A program made the translations under genes and the position numbers. A DNA stretch of 64,000 nt, from contig CAZQIZ010000010.1 in the NCBI GenBank assembly GCA_964593585.1, forward strand, positions 28,042 through 92,041, written 5' to 3'. Each line of letters starts with the position of its first letter. The first letter of the stretch is position 1. Shown here one piece after another: positions 42,109-49,305 of the stretch. The notes below the pieces were generated by a model. The model ran no database searches. It was not told where the DNA came from and saw nothing but the letters and a program-made list of their open reading frames with translations. This DNA comes from JACQFV01 sp964593585 (lineage in GTDB: Bacteria > Zixibacteria > MSB-5A5 > WJJR01).

Positions 42109-42561
42109 ATGAATCCACAAGTGCTTATCCTGATCGGATCGGAGTCTGACCGCGCCACGATGGAAAAGACGGTCAAGACGCTCGATGAGTTCGGCATCAG
42201 CGCCCGGCTCGAGGTCGCCTCGGCGCACCGCACCCCGGCGAAAGTGATGCAGATGGTGCGCGACGCCGACGCGGGCGGCACCAGAGTCTTTGTCGCAGCC
42301 GCAGGCATGGCAGCGCACTTGGCCGGCGCGGTGGCCGCCAACACCACCCGTCCGGTGATCGGTGTGCCACTGTCCGGCTCGGCGCTCAACGGCATGGACT
42401 CGCTGCTCTCCACGGTGCAGATGCCCAAGGGGATCCCGGTGGCCACCGTGGCCATCGGCGACCCTGGCGCCATCAACGCCGGCTTTCTGGCCGCCCAGAT
42501 CATCGCCCTGTCCGATCCGGCGGTGGCGGCGAAACTGCGTGAACGACGGGAAAATGCGTAG
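42109..42561 (+). CDS. purE: N5-carboxyaminoimidazole ribonucleotide mutase
   Basis: 150 residues, single PurE domain. GSESDRATM near residue 11 binds the phosphate, ASAHRTP near residue 40 carries the catalytic histidine, and AAGMAAHL and LNGMDSLLSTVQMPKG are conserved in class I enzymes. It converts N5-CAIR to CAIR in purine synthesis. The class I form normally needs PurK, which is not in this window. It is co-oriented with purD, which lies 36 bp upstream. Confidence 0.95.
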   Translation: MNPQVLILIGSESDRATMEKTVKTLDEFGISARLEVASAHRTPAKVMQMVRDADAGGTRVFVAAAGMAAHLAGAVAANTTRPVIGVPLSGSALNGMDSLLSTVQMPKGIPVATVAIGDPGAINAGFLAAQIIALSDPAVAAKLRERRENA

Positions 42562-42627
42562 ATTGACGGAACGGGACACCAGATCGATTGTTTAATCAGC
42601 TAGCCCGGATACCAGGAGGATGGATTG

Positions 42628-43410
42628 ATGCGTAAACGACTCTCGACTGTGTTCGCTGTGGCGGCGCTTGCCGGCGGCATTTGGTTTGCCGTGGCCGCGG
42701 CCGAACCGACGGAGGAAGCCAAGAAATCATTCAACACGGCGGTCGAAGCCGCCAAGGCGGGCAACACCGCCGCGGCCATCGCCGCCTATGAAGAGGCCTG
42801 CAAGGCCTCCCCCGACTATCTGCAAGCCCATATCAACGTCGGGGCAATATACTACGAGCAGAGCAAACTCGATCTGGCGGCCAATCATCTCGAAGCGGCG
42901 GTGAAGATCGATTCGACCTCCGCCGACGCCTGGAAGAACCTCGGCCTGGTCTACACGCAGGCCGGCAAGTTTGATCAGGCCTCGGCCGCCTTTACGCGGC
43001 TGGGCACAATCGACGCCAAGTCGGCCGCCGCCGGCTGGGCCACCCTGGGCGCCGCCAAGAAAAAGAAAGGCGACACCGCCGGCGCCAAGGCCGCCTACGA
43101 AATGGCGATCAAGGCCGACCCGTCCGACTCCAAGTCGCTTTACAACCTCGGCAACATTCAGAAGGACGCCAACCAGTTCGACGAAGCCATCGCCACTTAC
43201 AAGAAGGCGATCGCCGCCAACCCGAAATACATCGAGGCCTACTACAACCTCGCCATCTGCTCGCATCAGCTCGACATGGAAAGCTGCGTCCCGGACTACG
43301 AGGCCTTTCTCAAGGTCGCGCAGGGCAGCTCCAAGTGGAAAAGCAAGGTGACCGAGGTGCAGGGGATCGTCAAACAGATCAAGGATTACCTCGCCGCCAA
43401 GGGCGAGTAA
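42628..43410 (+). CDS. Secreted or anchored TPR repeat protein
   Basis: 260 residues. An N-terminal hydrophobic stretch (4-24) ends with AAAEPTEEAK, a signal peptide or anchor. Five to six TPR motifs follow (about 35-230), such as AAIAAYEEACKASPDYLQAH, DAWKNLGLVYTQAGK and AYYNLAICSHQ. TPR arrays bind other proteins; the partner is unknown. The ATG at 42628 is chosen over the TTG at 42625; AGGAGG lies eleven bases upstream. It is followed by a possible attenuator-like GC hairpin (GCGGGCGGGCCTCCGGGCCCGCCC) near 43430-43455 with TTTTTTG, which probably terminates transcription. Confidence 0.78.
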   Translation: MRKRLSTVFAVAALAGGIWFAVAAAEPTEEAKKSFNTAVEAAKAGNTAAAIAAYEEACKASPDYLQAHINVGAIYYEQSKLDLAANHLEAAVKIDSTSADAWKNLGLVYTQAGKFDQASAAFTRLGTIDAKSAAAGWATLGAAKKKKGDTAGAKAAYEMAIKADPSDSKSLYNLGNIQKDANQFDEAIATYKKAIAANPKYIEAYYNLAICSHQLDMESCVPDYEAFLKVAQGSSKWKSKVTEVQGIVKQIKDYLAAKGE

Positions 43411-43429
43411 CGCGTTCGCACGAATGTCC

Positions 43430-43467
43430 GCGCGGGCGGGCCTCCGGGCCCGCCCACTTTTTTGTGA
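43430..43467 (+). terminator. Probable terminator after the TPR gene
   Basis: GCGGGCGGGCC and the following GGGCCCGCCC pair around a short CTCC loop, and ACTTTTTTG follows. It lies about 20 bp after the stop codon at 43410. Confidence 0.8.
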
Positions 43468-43536
43468 CGGTTTCGCAATTGTTCCCCCCGGCTTTGTCCG
43501 GTAAATTCCCGCGAATCGTTGACGCTTCCCCGGCCT

Positions 43537-44517
43537 ATGGCCGCGTCCGATTCCGCAAACATGGCGCCGCATCGCATCTCCCATCGTGTCTCCGCCGCGG
43601 GCGAGGCCTGCCTGCGTGTCGGGTTTGCCGCCAACCTCGTGCTGGTCGCCGGCAAGCTTGTGGCCGGCGTGATGGGACAATCTCAGGCGTTGATCGCCGA
43701 CGGGTTCAACTCCGTGCTCGATCTGGTCGCGGGGACCATCGCGCTGATCGGCTACCGTGTCGCCGCCAAGCCGCCCGACCGCGACCATCATTATGGCCAC
43801 GGCAATGCCGAAACTGTCGCGGCGTTAATCGTCGGCTTGCTCATCGTCGCCACCGGCAGCATCATCGTGCGCGATGCCGTGGTCACGATCTGGGAGGGGA
43901 CCGCCGAACGTCCGGCGCCCTGGACAGTCTATGTCGCCGTCGCGGTCATCCTGCTGAAACTGGGGCTTTTCCTGTACAGCCGCCGTGTCGCCGAACGCGA
44001 GCGCAGTCTGGTGGTGCGCGCCACCGCCACCGATCATCTCTCCGACGTGATCGCCACATTGGGCGTGCTGGTCGGCGTGGTCGGCGCGCAACTCGGCTAC
44101 CCGGTGCTCGACCCGATCGCTGCCTTCTGGGTCGCGGCGGTCATCCTGTATCACGCCTTCAAGATCATCCGCGAAAACACCTTCGTCCTCTTGGGCGGCG
44201 CGCCGCCGCAGGAGACCATCGATGACATCGTCGCAACCCTGCGTTCGGTGCCCGGTGTGCTCGGTTTGCACCGCACCAAGGTGCGCACCGCTGGACGCGG
44301 CGTGATCGTCGACACGGAAATCCTCGTCGACGGCGGCCTGTCGATCGATGTGGCCCACGACATCGCCAACACCGCCAGCGACACGGTGATGGCCGCCTAC
44401 CCCGGCGTCGTCGATGTCGTGGTGCATGTTGAACCGTACACGCCCGAACGCGAGGCCGAAGGCGCCGATCCACTTACGCCGCGCCATCGCACTCCCCGCC
44501 CGGAGGCCCGTACATGA
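43537..44517 (+). CDS. Cation diffusion facilitator (CDF) metal transporter
   Basis: 326 residues with six predicted transmembrane helices. Metal site motifs: ALIADGFNSVLDLVAG in helix 2 (the Asp of ADG and the later Asp) and ATATDHLSDVIATL in helix 5 (HxxxD). The DHHYGHGNAE loop after helix 2 is typical of CDF proteins. The cytoplasmic C-terminal domain spans about 215-310. CDF proteins export Zn2+, Fe2+, Mn2+ or Co2+ in exchange for protons; the metal is not certain. The start at 43537 has no clear Shine-Dalgarno; 43561 is an alternative. Its stop overlaps the next start (ATGA). Confidence 0.9.
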   Translation: MAASDSANMAPHRISHRVSAAGEACLRVGFAANLVLVAGKLVAGVMGQSQALIADGFNSVLDLVAGTIALIGYRVAAKPPDRDHHYGHGNAETVAALIVGLLIVATGSIIVRDAVVTIWEGTAERPAPWTVYVAVAVILLKLGLFLYSRRVAERERSLVVRATATDHLSDVIATLGVLVGVVGAQLGYPVLDPIAAFWVAAVILYHAFKIIRENTFVLLGGAPPQETIDDIVATLRSVPGVLGLHRTKVRTAGRGVIVDTEILVDGGLSIDVAHDIANTASDTVMAAYPGVVDVVVHVEPYTPEREAEGADPLTPRHRTPRPEART

Positions 44518-45776
44518 AGCGTTGGCTCATTCTCGTGGAAGGCGCCGCGGCCGGCCAGTTCGCGCCGCTGGACCTGACCCGTCCCGGCTTTTTCCTGCGC
44601 GATGGCGCCTTCACCAACGCCGAGCGCTGGATCGCGCTCCTGCGGCCGACCGCCGTCGCCTACGAGACCCGCGCGCAGTTTCAGCCGCTGCTCTCCGAGC
44701 TGGCCCCGACCGCGGGGGAGAAGCCCGCGCGCGCCGGCGCACAACCGGATGAGATCTGGACGATCGAAGGATTGGTCCAGCCGCTGGACGATCCGCGCTG
44801 GGTCACCGGACGGTTTCCCGATTTCAGTTGGTCATCGGGCACCGCCCGCATCTCCAAGGTTTCGGCGCGCGTCAAGTCGGCGCCGCCTGCGCCGTCGCCG
44901 ATGCCATTTCGCGCCCTCGATGGTCTCTGGAACCTGATCGAGCATCTGCCGGAGCAATTGCTCTTCGATTTTGCGCTCTGGTCGCGTTCGCACAGGAAGA
45001 CCCCGGCCCGCGTCCCTGGCGTGTCACGCGGGGTGCACATAGTTGGCGACCGCCGACGTCTCCGGGTCGGGAGAGGCGTCACGATCCACCCGCAGAATGT
45101 CCTCAACACCGCGACCGGCCCGATCATCCTCGACGATAATGTCACCCTCGAGCCGTTCAATCGCATCGACGGTCCCGCCTACATCGGCAAGGCCACCGCG
45201 CTGCTGGGCGGGAAGTTCACCGGCGGCGCCGCCATCGGTCCCGGCTGCAAGATCGGCGGCGAATGGGAAGCGTCGATCGCGCAGGGATTCGTCAACAAGG
45301 CCCACGCCGGCTTTTTCGGGCATGGCATCCTGGGCGAGTGGGTCAATCTCGGCGCCATGACCACTAACAGCGATCTGAAGAACACGTACGGAACCGTCCG
45401 GGTCGCCCGCGACGGGGCCGAGGTCGAAACCGGACTCATTAAGGTAGGGTCGTTCATCGCCGATCATTCCAAGACAGGGATCGGCACTTTGATCCCGACC
45501 GGCGCCACCTGGGGAGTGGGCGTCAATTACTTCGGCGGCGATCTGGCCCCCCGGGACCTGCCGTCGTTTGTCTGGGGGACACGAGGGAACCTTGTCGAGC
45601 ACCGTCTGGACCGGATGCTGTCCACCGCCGCCGCGGCCATGGCGCGCCGCGCCGCGGTTCTGCGCGCGTTGGCGCGGCCCGATGGCCTCACCGACACGCA
45701 GCGGATGCTGCTGACCGCCGTGTTCGACGCGACCGCCGCCGCGCGCGGCACGTTTCTGCGACGGCAACGGGAATAG
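44514..45776 (+). CDS. Alternative GlmU-type nucleotidyltransferase/acetyltransferase family protein
   Basis: 420 residues. The N-terminal part starts LILVEGAAAGQFAPLDLTRPGFFLRDGAFTN-like (a degenerate nucleotidyltransferase segment: LTRPGFFLRDG). The C-terminal half is a left-handed beta-helix of hexapeptides: TIHPQNVL, IILDDNVTLEPF, GPAYIGKATALLGG, GCKIGGEWEASI, LGEWVNLGAMTTNSDLKN. This matches the alternative GlmU family of the Bacteroidetes and related groups, which may make UDP-GlcNAc. Substrate use is inferred. The start overlaps the CDF stop by four bases, and GalT follows 14 bp downstream. Confidence 0.8.
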   Translation: MKRWLILVEGAAAGQFAPLDLTRPGFFLRDGAFTNAERWIALLRPTAVAYETRAQFQPLLSELAPTAGEKPARAGAQPDEIWTIEGLVQPLDDPRWVTGRFPDFSWSSGTARISKVSARVKSAPPAPSPMPFRALDGLWNLIEHLPEQLLFDFALWSRSHRKTPARVPGVSRGVHIVGDRRRLRVGRGVTIHPQNVLNTATGPIILDDNVTLEPFNRIDGPAYIGKATALLGGKFTGGAAIGPGCKIGGEWEASIAQGFVNKAHAGFFGHGILGEWVNLGAMTTNSDLKNTYGTVRVARDGAEVETGLIKVGSFIADHSKTGIGTLIPTGATWGVGVNYFGGDLAPRDLPSFVWGTRGNLVEHRLDRMLSTAAAAMARRAAVLRALARPDGLTDTQRMLLTAVFDATAAARGTFLRRQRE

Positions 45777-45790
45777 GATTCACGACCGCC

Positions 45791-46834
45791 ATGCCTGAAC
45801 TGCGCAAAGATCCGATCAGCGGACGCTGGGTGATCATCGCCACCGAGCGCACCGAGCGGCCCAACGACTACCGCCGCGTCCCCGAGGCGCGCCACACCGA
45901 TCCGGCCAACTGCCCGTTCTGCCCCGGCAACGAGCGCGAGACGCCGCATGAACTGGTCGCGGTGCGCGACAACGGCTCCGCGCCCGACACTCCGGGCTGG
46001 CAGGTGCGCGCCGTGCCCAACCGCTATCCGGCCTTACGCATCGAAGGGGATCTCAACCGCGAGGGGCTCGGCGTTTACGACAAAATGAACGGCGTCGGCG
46101 CCCATGAGGTCATCATCGAAACCCCCAACCACAACCAAGACCTGGCCGACCTCGATGAACGCCGCATCAACGATGTCCTGCGCGTCTGCCAGTGGCGCGT
46201 TAGCGACCTCATGCACGACGAGCGCTTCCGCTATGTCCTGCTGTTCAAAAACCAGGGCCAGGCGGCCGGCGCGTCGCTGGAACACGCCCACACGCAACTG
46301 ATCGCCACGCCGGTCGTGCCGCGGCAGGTGCTCGAGGAACTCGACGGGGCCCGCTACTACTTCAACCACCGCGAGCGCTGCATCTTCTGCGATATCGTGC
46401 GGCAGGAGATCTCCGACGGCGAGCGGCTGGTCGACCAGACCCCGCACTTTGTCGCGCTCTCACCGTATGCCGCCCGGTTCCCGTTTGAGACCTGCATATT
46501 GCCGCGCGGGCATCAGGCGGCCTACTGGACGATCAGCGAGGAACACCGGCTCGAATTCGCCACCATCCTGCGCCGGGTGCTGCTGCGCCAGCGCGCCGCC
46601 CTCGGCAATCCATCGTTCAACTACATGGTCCACAGCTCCCCCTTCGGGCTGGAGAAGAATCCCGAGTACCACTGGCACCTGGAGATCATCCCGCGTCTGA
46701 CCAGCATCGCCGGTTTCGAGTGGGGGACCGGGTTCCACATCAACCCCACCTCGCCGGAGGAAGCCGCCTCCGTCCTGCGCCAGACCGATTGGACCGCCGC
46801 CATCGGCGCCACAGCCGGCCTCAAGACGCATTGA
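45791..46834 (+). CDS. galT: Galactose-1-phosphate uridylyltransferase family protein
   Basis: 347 residues of the HIT superfamily. A zinc-binding CPFCPG lies near residue 41 and the second Cys pair is CIFC near residue 197. The active-site histidine motif HAHTQ (in LEHAHTQL) lies near residue 164. FNYMVHSSPF and YHWHLEIIPRL match GalT-type enzymes. It exchanges UMP between UDP-glucose and galactose-1-phosphate or related hexose phosphates; some relatives act on ADP-sugars. It lies 25 bp upstream of glgA, consistent with glucose or ADP-glucose metabolism, so the exact substrate is open. Confidence 0.88.
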   Translation: MPELRKDPISGRWVIIATERTERPNDYRRVPEARHTDPANCPFCPGNERETPHELVAVRDNGSAPDTPGWQVRAVPNRYPALRIEGDLNREGLGVYDKMNGVGAHEVIIETPNHNQDLADLDERRINDVLRVCQWRVSDLMHDERFRYVLLFKNQGQAAGASLEHAHTQLIATPVVPRQVLEELDGARYYFNHRERCIFCDIVRQEISDGERLVDQTPHFVALSPYAARFPFETCILPRGHQAAYWTISEEHRLEFATILRRVLLRQRAALGNPSFNYMVHSSPFGLEKNPEYHWHLEIIPRLTSIAGFEWGTGFHINPTSPEEAASVLRQTDWTAAIGATAGLKTH

Positions 46835-46859
46835 CGGACCCGGCGGAAACGAGATCGCA

Positions 46860-48329
46860 TTGCGTATTCTGTTTGCCACATCGGAAGTGGTGCCCTTTTC
46901 CAAGACCGGCGGCCTGGCCGATGTCGCCGGCGCGCTCCCCGAAGCGCTCGCGCAACTGGGGCATGAAGTGCGCGTGGTGTCGCCCTTCTATGCCGCCCAG
47001 TTTCACCGCGATCATCCGACCGTACCCCACGACGGCCTGGCGGTGTCGCTTGACTTTAACGGCATCCCGCAGACTTTCAAGCTGCGCCGTCCCGCCAATT
47101 GGAAAGGGAAGGCCCAGCATTACTTCGTCGAGCACCCCAACTACTACTCGCGCTCCGGGCTCTATGTCGAGCACTCAACCGGTCGCGACTATCCCGACAA
47201 CGACGTCCGGTTCGCCTTCTTCTCCCGCGGCATCCTCGAGCTGCTGTCGCAGGCGAAGTGGGTGCCCGACATCATCCATCTCAACGACTGGCAGACCGCG
47301 CTCGGGGCGGCGTATCTGAAGCTGAAGGCCGCCGAGGTTCCGTCGCTGCAGAGGACCCGCACGGTCCTGACCGTGCACAACATGGCGTATCAGGGCGTAT
47401 TCCCGCTCGAACGGTTTCCGTTTCTCGGTTTCGATGAGGCGCTGGCCGAGCCGATGGGGCCGTTTGAGTTTTTCGGCAAGATCAATTTCTTGAAGGCGGG
47501 GTTGTTCTACGCCGACAAGATCAACACCGTTTCGCCGACTTACGCCCGCGAGATTCAGTCGTCCTCCGAGTACGGCGCCGGGTTGGAGGGGATATTGCGC
47601 CAGCGTTCGACCGATTTGTCCGGCATCCTCAACGGCATCGATGTGGATATCTGGAATCCGGCGACCGACAAGTTGATCCCCGCCACCTACGACGTCGCGC
47701 ATCTGGAAGGCAAGGCGGCCAACAAGCTGGCGCTCTGCGAGGCCTGCGGCTTCGCCCGTGATCGCTGGGACCGCCCGCTGGTCGGCATGATCACTCGGCT
47801 GGCGGAGCAAAAGGGACTGACTCTGGTGGCGGAGGCCGCCGAACGGCTCTTCGCGCTTGATCTCAATCTGGTCCTGTTGGGCACCGGCGATCCGGCGTTG
47901 CAGAAGACCTTCGGCTTCTGGAACGAGGCCTTCGCCGGCCGTTTCCGCAGCTATTTCGCCTTCGACAATGCGCTGGCGCACCTGATCGAGGCGGGCGCCG
48001 ACATCTTCCTGATGCCCAGTCGCTATGAGCCCTGCGGGCTCAACCAGATGTACAGTCTGCGCTATGGCACCATCCCGGTGGTCCGTGCCACCGGCGGCCT
48101 GGCCGACACTGTCATAGACGCCGATGCCCGTCCCGAGACCGGCAACGGCTTTGTATTCAACGACTACACTGAGCAGGCGATGCTGGCCGCCCTCCAGCGG
48201 GCGGTGGCCGCCTATGGCGACCGGGCGCGCTGGACCGCCCTGCAGCGACGCGGCATGGCCGCCGATTTCTCCTGGACCCATGCCGCCGGCGAATACCTGC
48301 GGCTCTACCAGGCGGCAATCGACCGTTGA
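46860..48329 (+). CDS. glgA: Glycogen synthase (ADP-glucose type, GT5)
   Basis: 489 residues. The ADP-glucose motif KTGGLADVAGALP lies near residue 15; LNDWQT and VHNMAYQGVF are in the GT5 N-terminal domain; GTGDPALQ and PSRYEPCGLNQMYSLRYGTIPVV are in the C-terminal domain with the catalytic Glu, followed by ATGGLADTV. It elongates alpha-1,4-glucan from ADP-glucose. The start codon is TTG at 46860, with the conserved start MRILFATSE; no in-frame ATG fits. It follows galT by 25 bp and is closed by a terminator. Confidence 0.95.
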   Translation: MRILFATSEVVPFSKTGGLADVAGALPEALAQLGHEVRVVSPFYAAQFHRDHPTVPHDGLAVSLDFNGIPQTFKLRRPANWKGKAQHYFVEHPNYYSRSGLYVEHSTGRDYPDNDVRFAFFSRGILELLSQAKWVPDIIHLNDWQTALGAAYLKLKAAEVPSLQRTRTVLTVHNMAYQGVFPLERFPFLGFDEALAEPMGPFEFFGKINFLKAGLFYADKINTVSPTYAREIQSSSEYGAGLEGILRQRSTDLSGILNGIDVDIWNPATDKLIPATYDVAHLEGKAANKLALCEACGFARDRWDRPLVGMITRLAEQKGLTLVAEAAERLFALDLNLVLLGTGDPALQKTFGFWNEAFAGRFRSYFAFDNALAHLIEAGADIFLMPSRYEPCGLNQMYSLRYGTIPVVRATGGLADTVIDADARPETGNGFVFNDYTEQAMLAALQRAVAAYGDRARWTALQRRGMAADFSWTHAAGEYLRLYQAAIDR

Positions 48330-48364
48330 CAGACCCCGCCGGGATGGCGATAATATCCCGGTGT

Positions 48365-48396
48365 CGGGCGCGCGGTTGTTGGGCGCCCGCATTTTT
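48365..48396 (+). terminator. Rho-independent terminator of glgA
   Basis: Stem CGGGCGC / GCGCCCG around an eleven-base loop, followed by CATTTTTG. It lies 36 bp after the glgA stop and upstream of greA, so greA probably has its own promoter. Confidence 0.75.
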
Positions 48397-48439
48397 GTTA
48401 GCCAAAGCCCCAGCGGCGCTGGGGCGCGGAATCAGGCAC

Positions 48440-48931
48440 ATGACGACGAGCGACGCGCACGGCCCCGTTTATCTTTCGCCCGAAGGGCACAAGAAGCTCA
48501 CCGAGGAGCTCAAACGGCTCAAGACGGTGGACCGTCCGCAAATCGTGGCCGAAATCTCCCGCGCCCGCGACCATGGCGACCTGTCGGAGAACGCCGAATA
48601 CCACGCCGCCAAGGAGCGCCAGGTCCACCTCGAGCGCAAAATCGCCGAACTGGAATTCAAACTCTCGCGCGCCCGTGTGGTCGAATCGACCGCCGACGAT
48701 GGCCGGGCCTACCTGATGTCGTTTGTCCGCGTCCGCGACCTCAAATCCGGCGAGGAGATCAAGTATCAGCTGGTCTCACCGGAGGAGGCCGATTTCGATT
48801 TGGATCGCATCTCGATCAAATCTCCGGTCGGCGCCGGCCTGTTGGGCAAGACAGCAGGGGACAAGGTAACGATCAAGGTCCCGGCCGGCGAACTTGCCTA
48901 CGAAGTCCTCGAAGTCACGCGCGGCGACTGA
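48440..48931 (+). CDS. greA: Transcription elongation factor GreA
   Basis: 163 residues. The N-terminal coiled coil (about 10-80) contains ARDHGDLSENAEYHAAKERQ with the tip acidic residues (D and E in GDLSENAEY) that coordinate Mg2+ in the RNA polymerase secondary channel. The C-terminal FKBP-like domain contains KSPVGAGLLGKTAGDKV. GreA stimulates cleavage of backtracked RNA. The start at 48440 gives the usual family length; an upstream in-frame ATG at 48326 lies before the glgA terminator and is rejected. Confidence 0.95.
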   Translation: MTTSDAHGPVYLSPEGHKKLTEELKRLKTVDRPQIVAEISRARDHGDLSENAEYHAAKERQVHLERKIAELEFKLSRARVVESTADDGRAYLMSFVRVRDLKSGEEIKYQLVSPEEADFDLDRISIKSPVGAGLLGKTAGDKVTIKVPAGELAYEVLEVTRGD

Positions 48932-48964
48932 CGCCCTACCATTCGTTTCGTGAACTACAAAATC

Positions 48965-49193
48965 GGGAGGGCGATCCGCCGCGGCGGAGAGCCTGCTCTT
49001 CTGTCCGGTGGCGACCAAGGGCAGTTCTCAGACCTGCCCCTACGATTCCCAATTCATAGCCACTACACGATACATCACATACGCCCAGACACCGTCATCC
49101 CAAGACCCGGCGCTCTTTGCCGGGTCTTGGGATCTTTGTTGCTCTTCTTCCGGTGGCGACCGAGGGCAGGTCTCAGACCTGCCCCTACGATTC
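48965..49193. repeat. Cluster of hairpin repeats: families A, B, C, B
   Basis: Family A variant 48965-49000 (CCGCCGCGGCGG core). Two near-identical family B units, 49004-49047 and 49149-49193, share the edges TCCGGTGGCGACC and CCTGCCCCTACGATTC; their hairpins are GGGCAGTTCT/AGACCTGCCC (one mismatch) and GGGCAGGTCT/AGACCTGCCC (perfect). Between them, a family C hairpin at 49097-49133 has stem ATCCCAAGACCCGG / CCGGGTCTTGGGAT, loop CGCTCTTTG and flank CTTTGTT. The cluster lies between greA and the giant gene. Confidence 0.78.
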
Positions 49194-49246
49194 AGGATTA
49201 ATAGCGACCACGGAGGGCGGACCTGAGGCGCCACCTTTCCCTACTG

Positions 49247-49282
49247 CACAAAACCCCGCGCCGATGGGCGCGGGGCTTTGTG
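49247..49282 (-). terminator. Terminator of the 2,095-residue giant gene
   Basis: Stem CACAAAGCCCCGCGCC / GGCGCGGGGTTTTGTG on the minus strand with a CATC loop and one mismatch; GGGGTTTTGTG is on the downstream side. It lies 23 bp after the stop of the minus gene. Confidence 0.8.
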
Positions 49283-49305
49283 TCTGACAGGGGTGGTTGG
49301 AGTTT

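Larger units (their letters stand above)
48932..49305. other. Gene-free stretch packed with repeats
   Basis: Holds family A (48965-49000), family B (49004-49047 and 49149-49193), family C (49097-49133), and the terminator of the minus giant gene (49247-49282). No ORF is supported. Confidence 0.7.

Noticed and set aside
40711..42579. 622-codon minus-strand frame opposite purD and purE
   Set aside because: purD and purE have all conserved motifs; the antisense frame has none.
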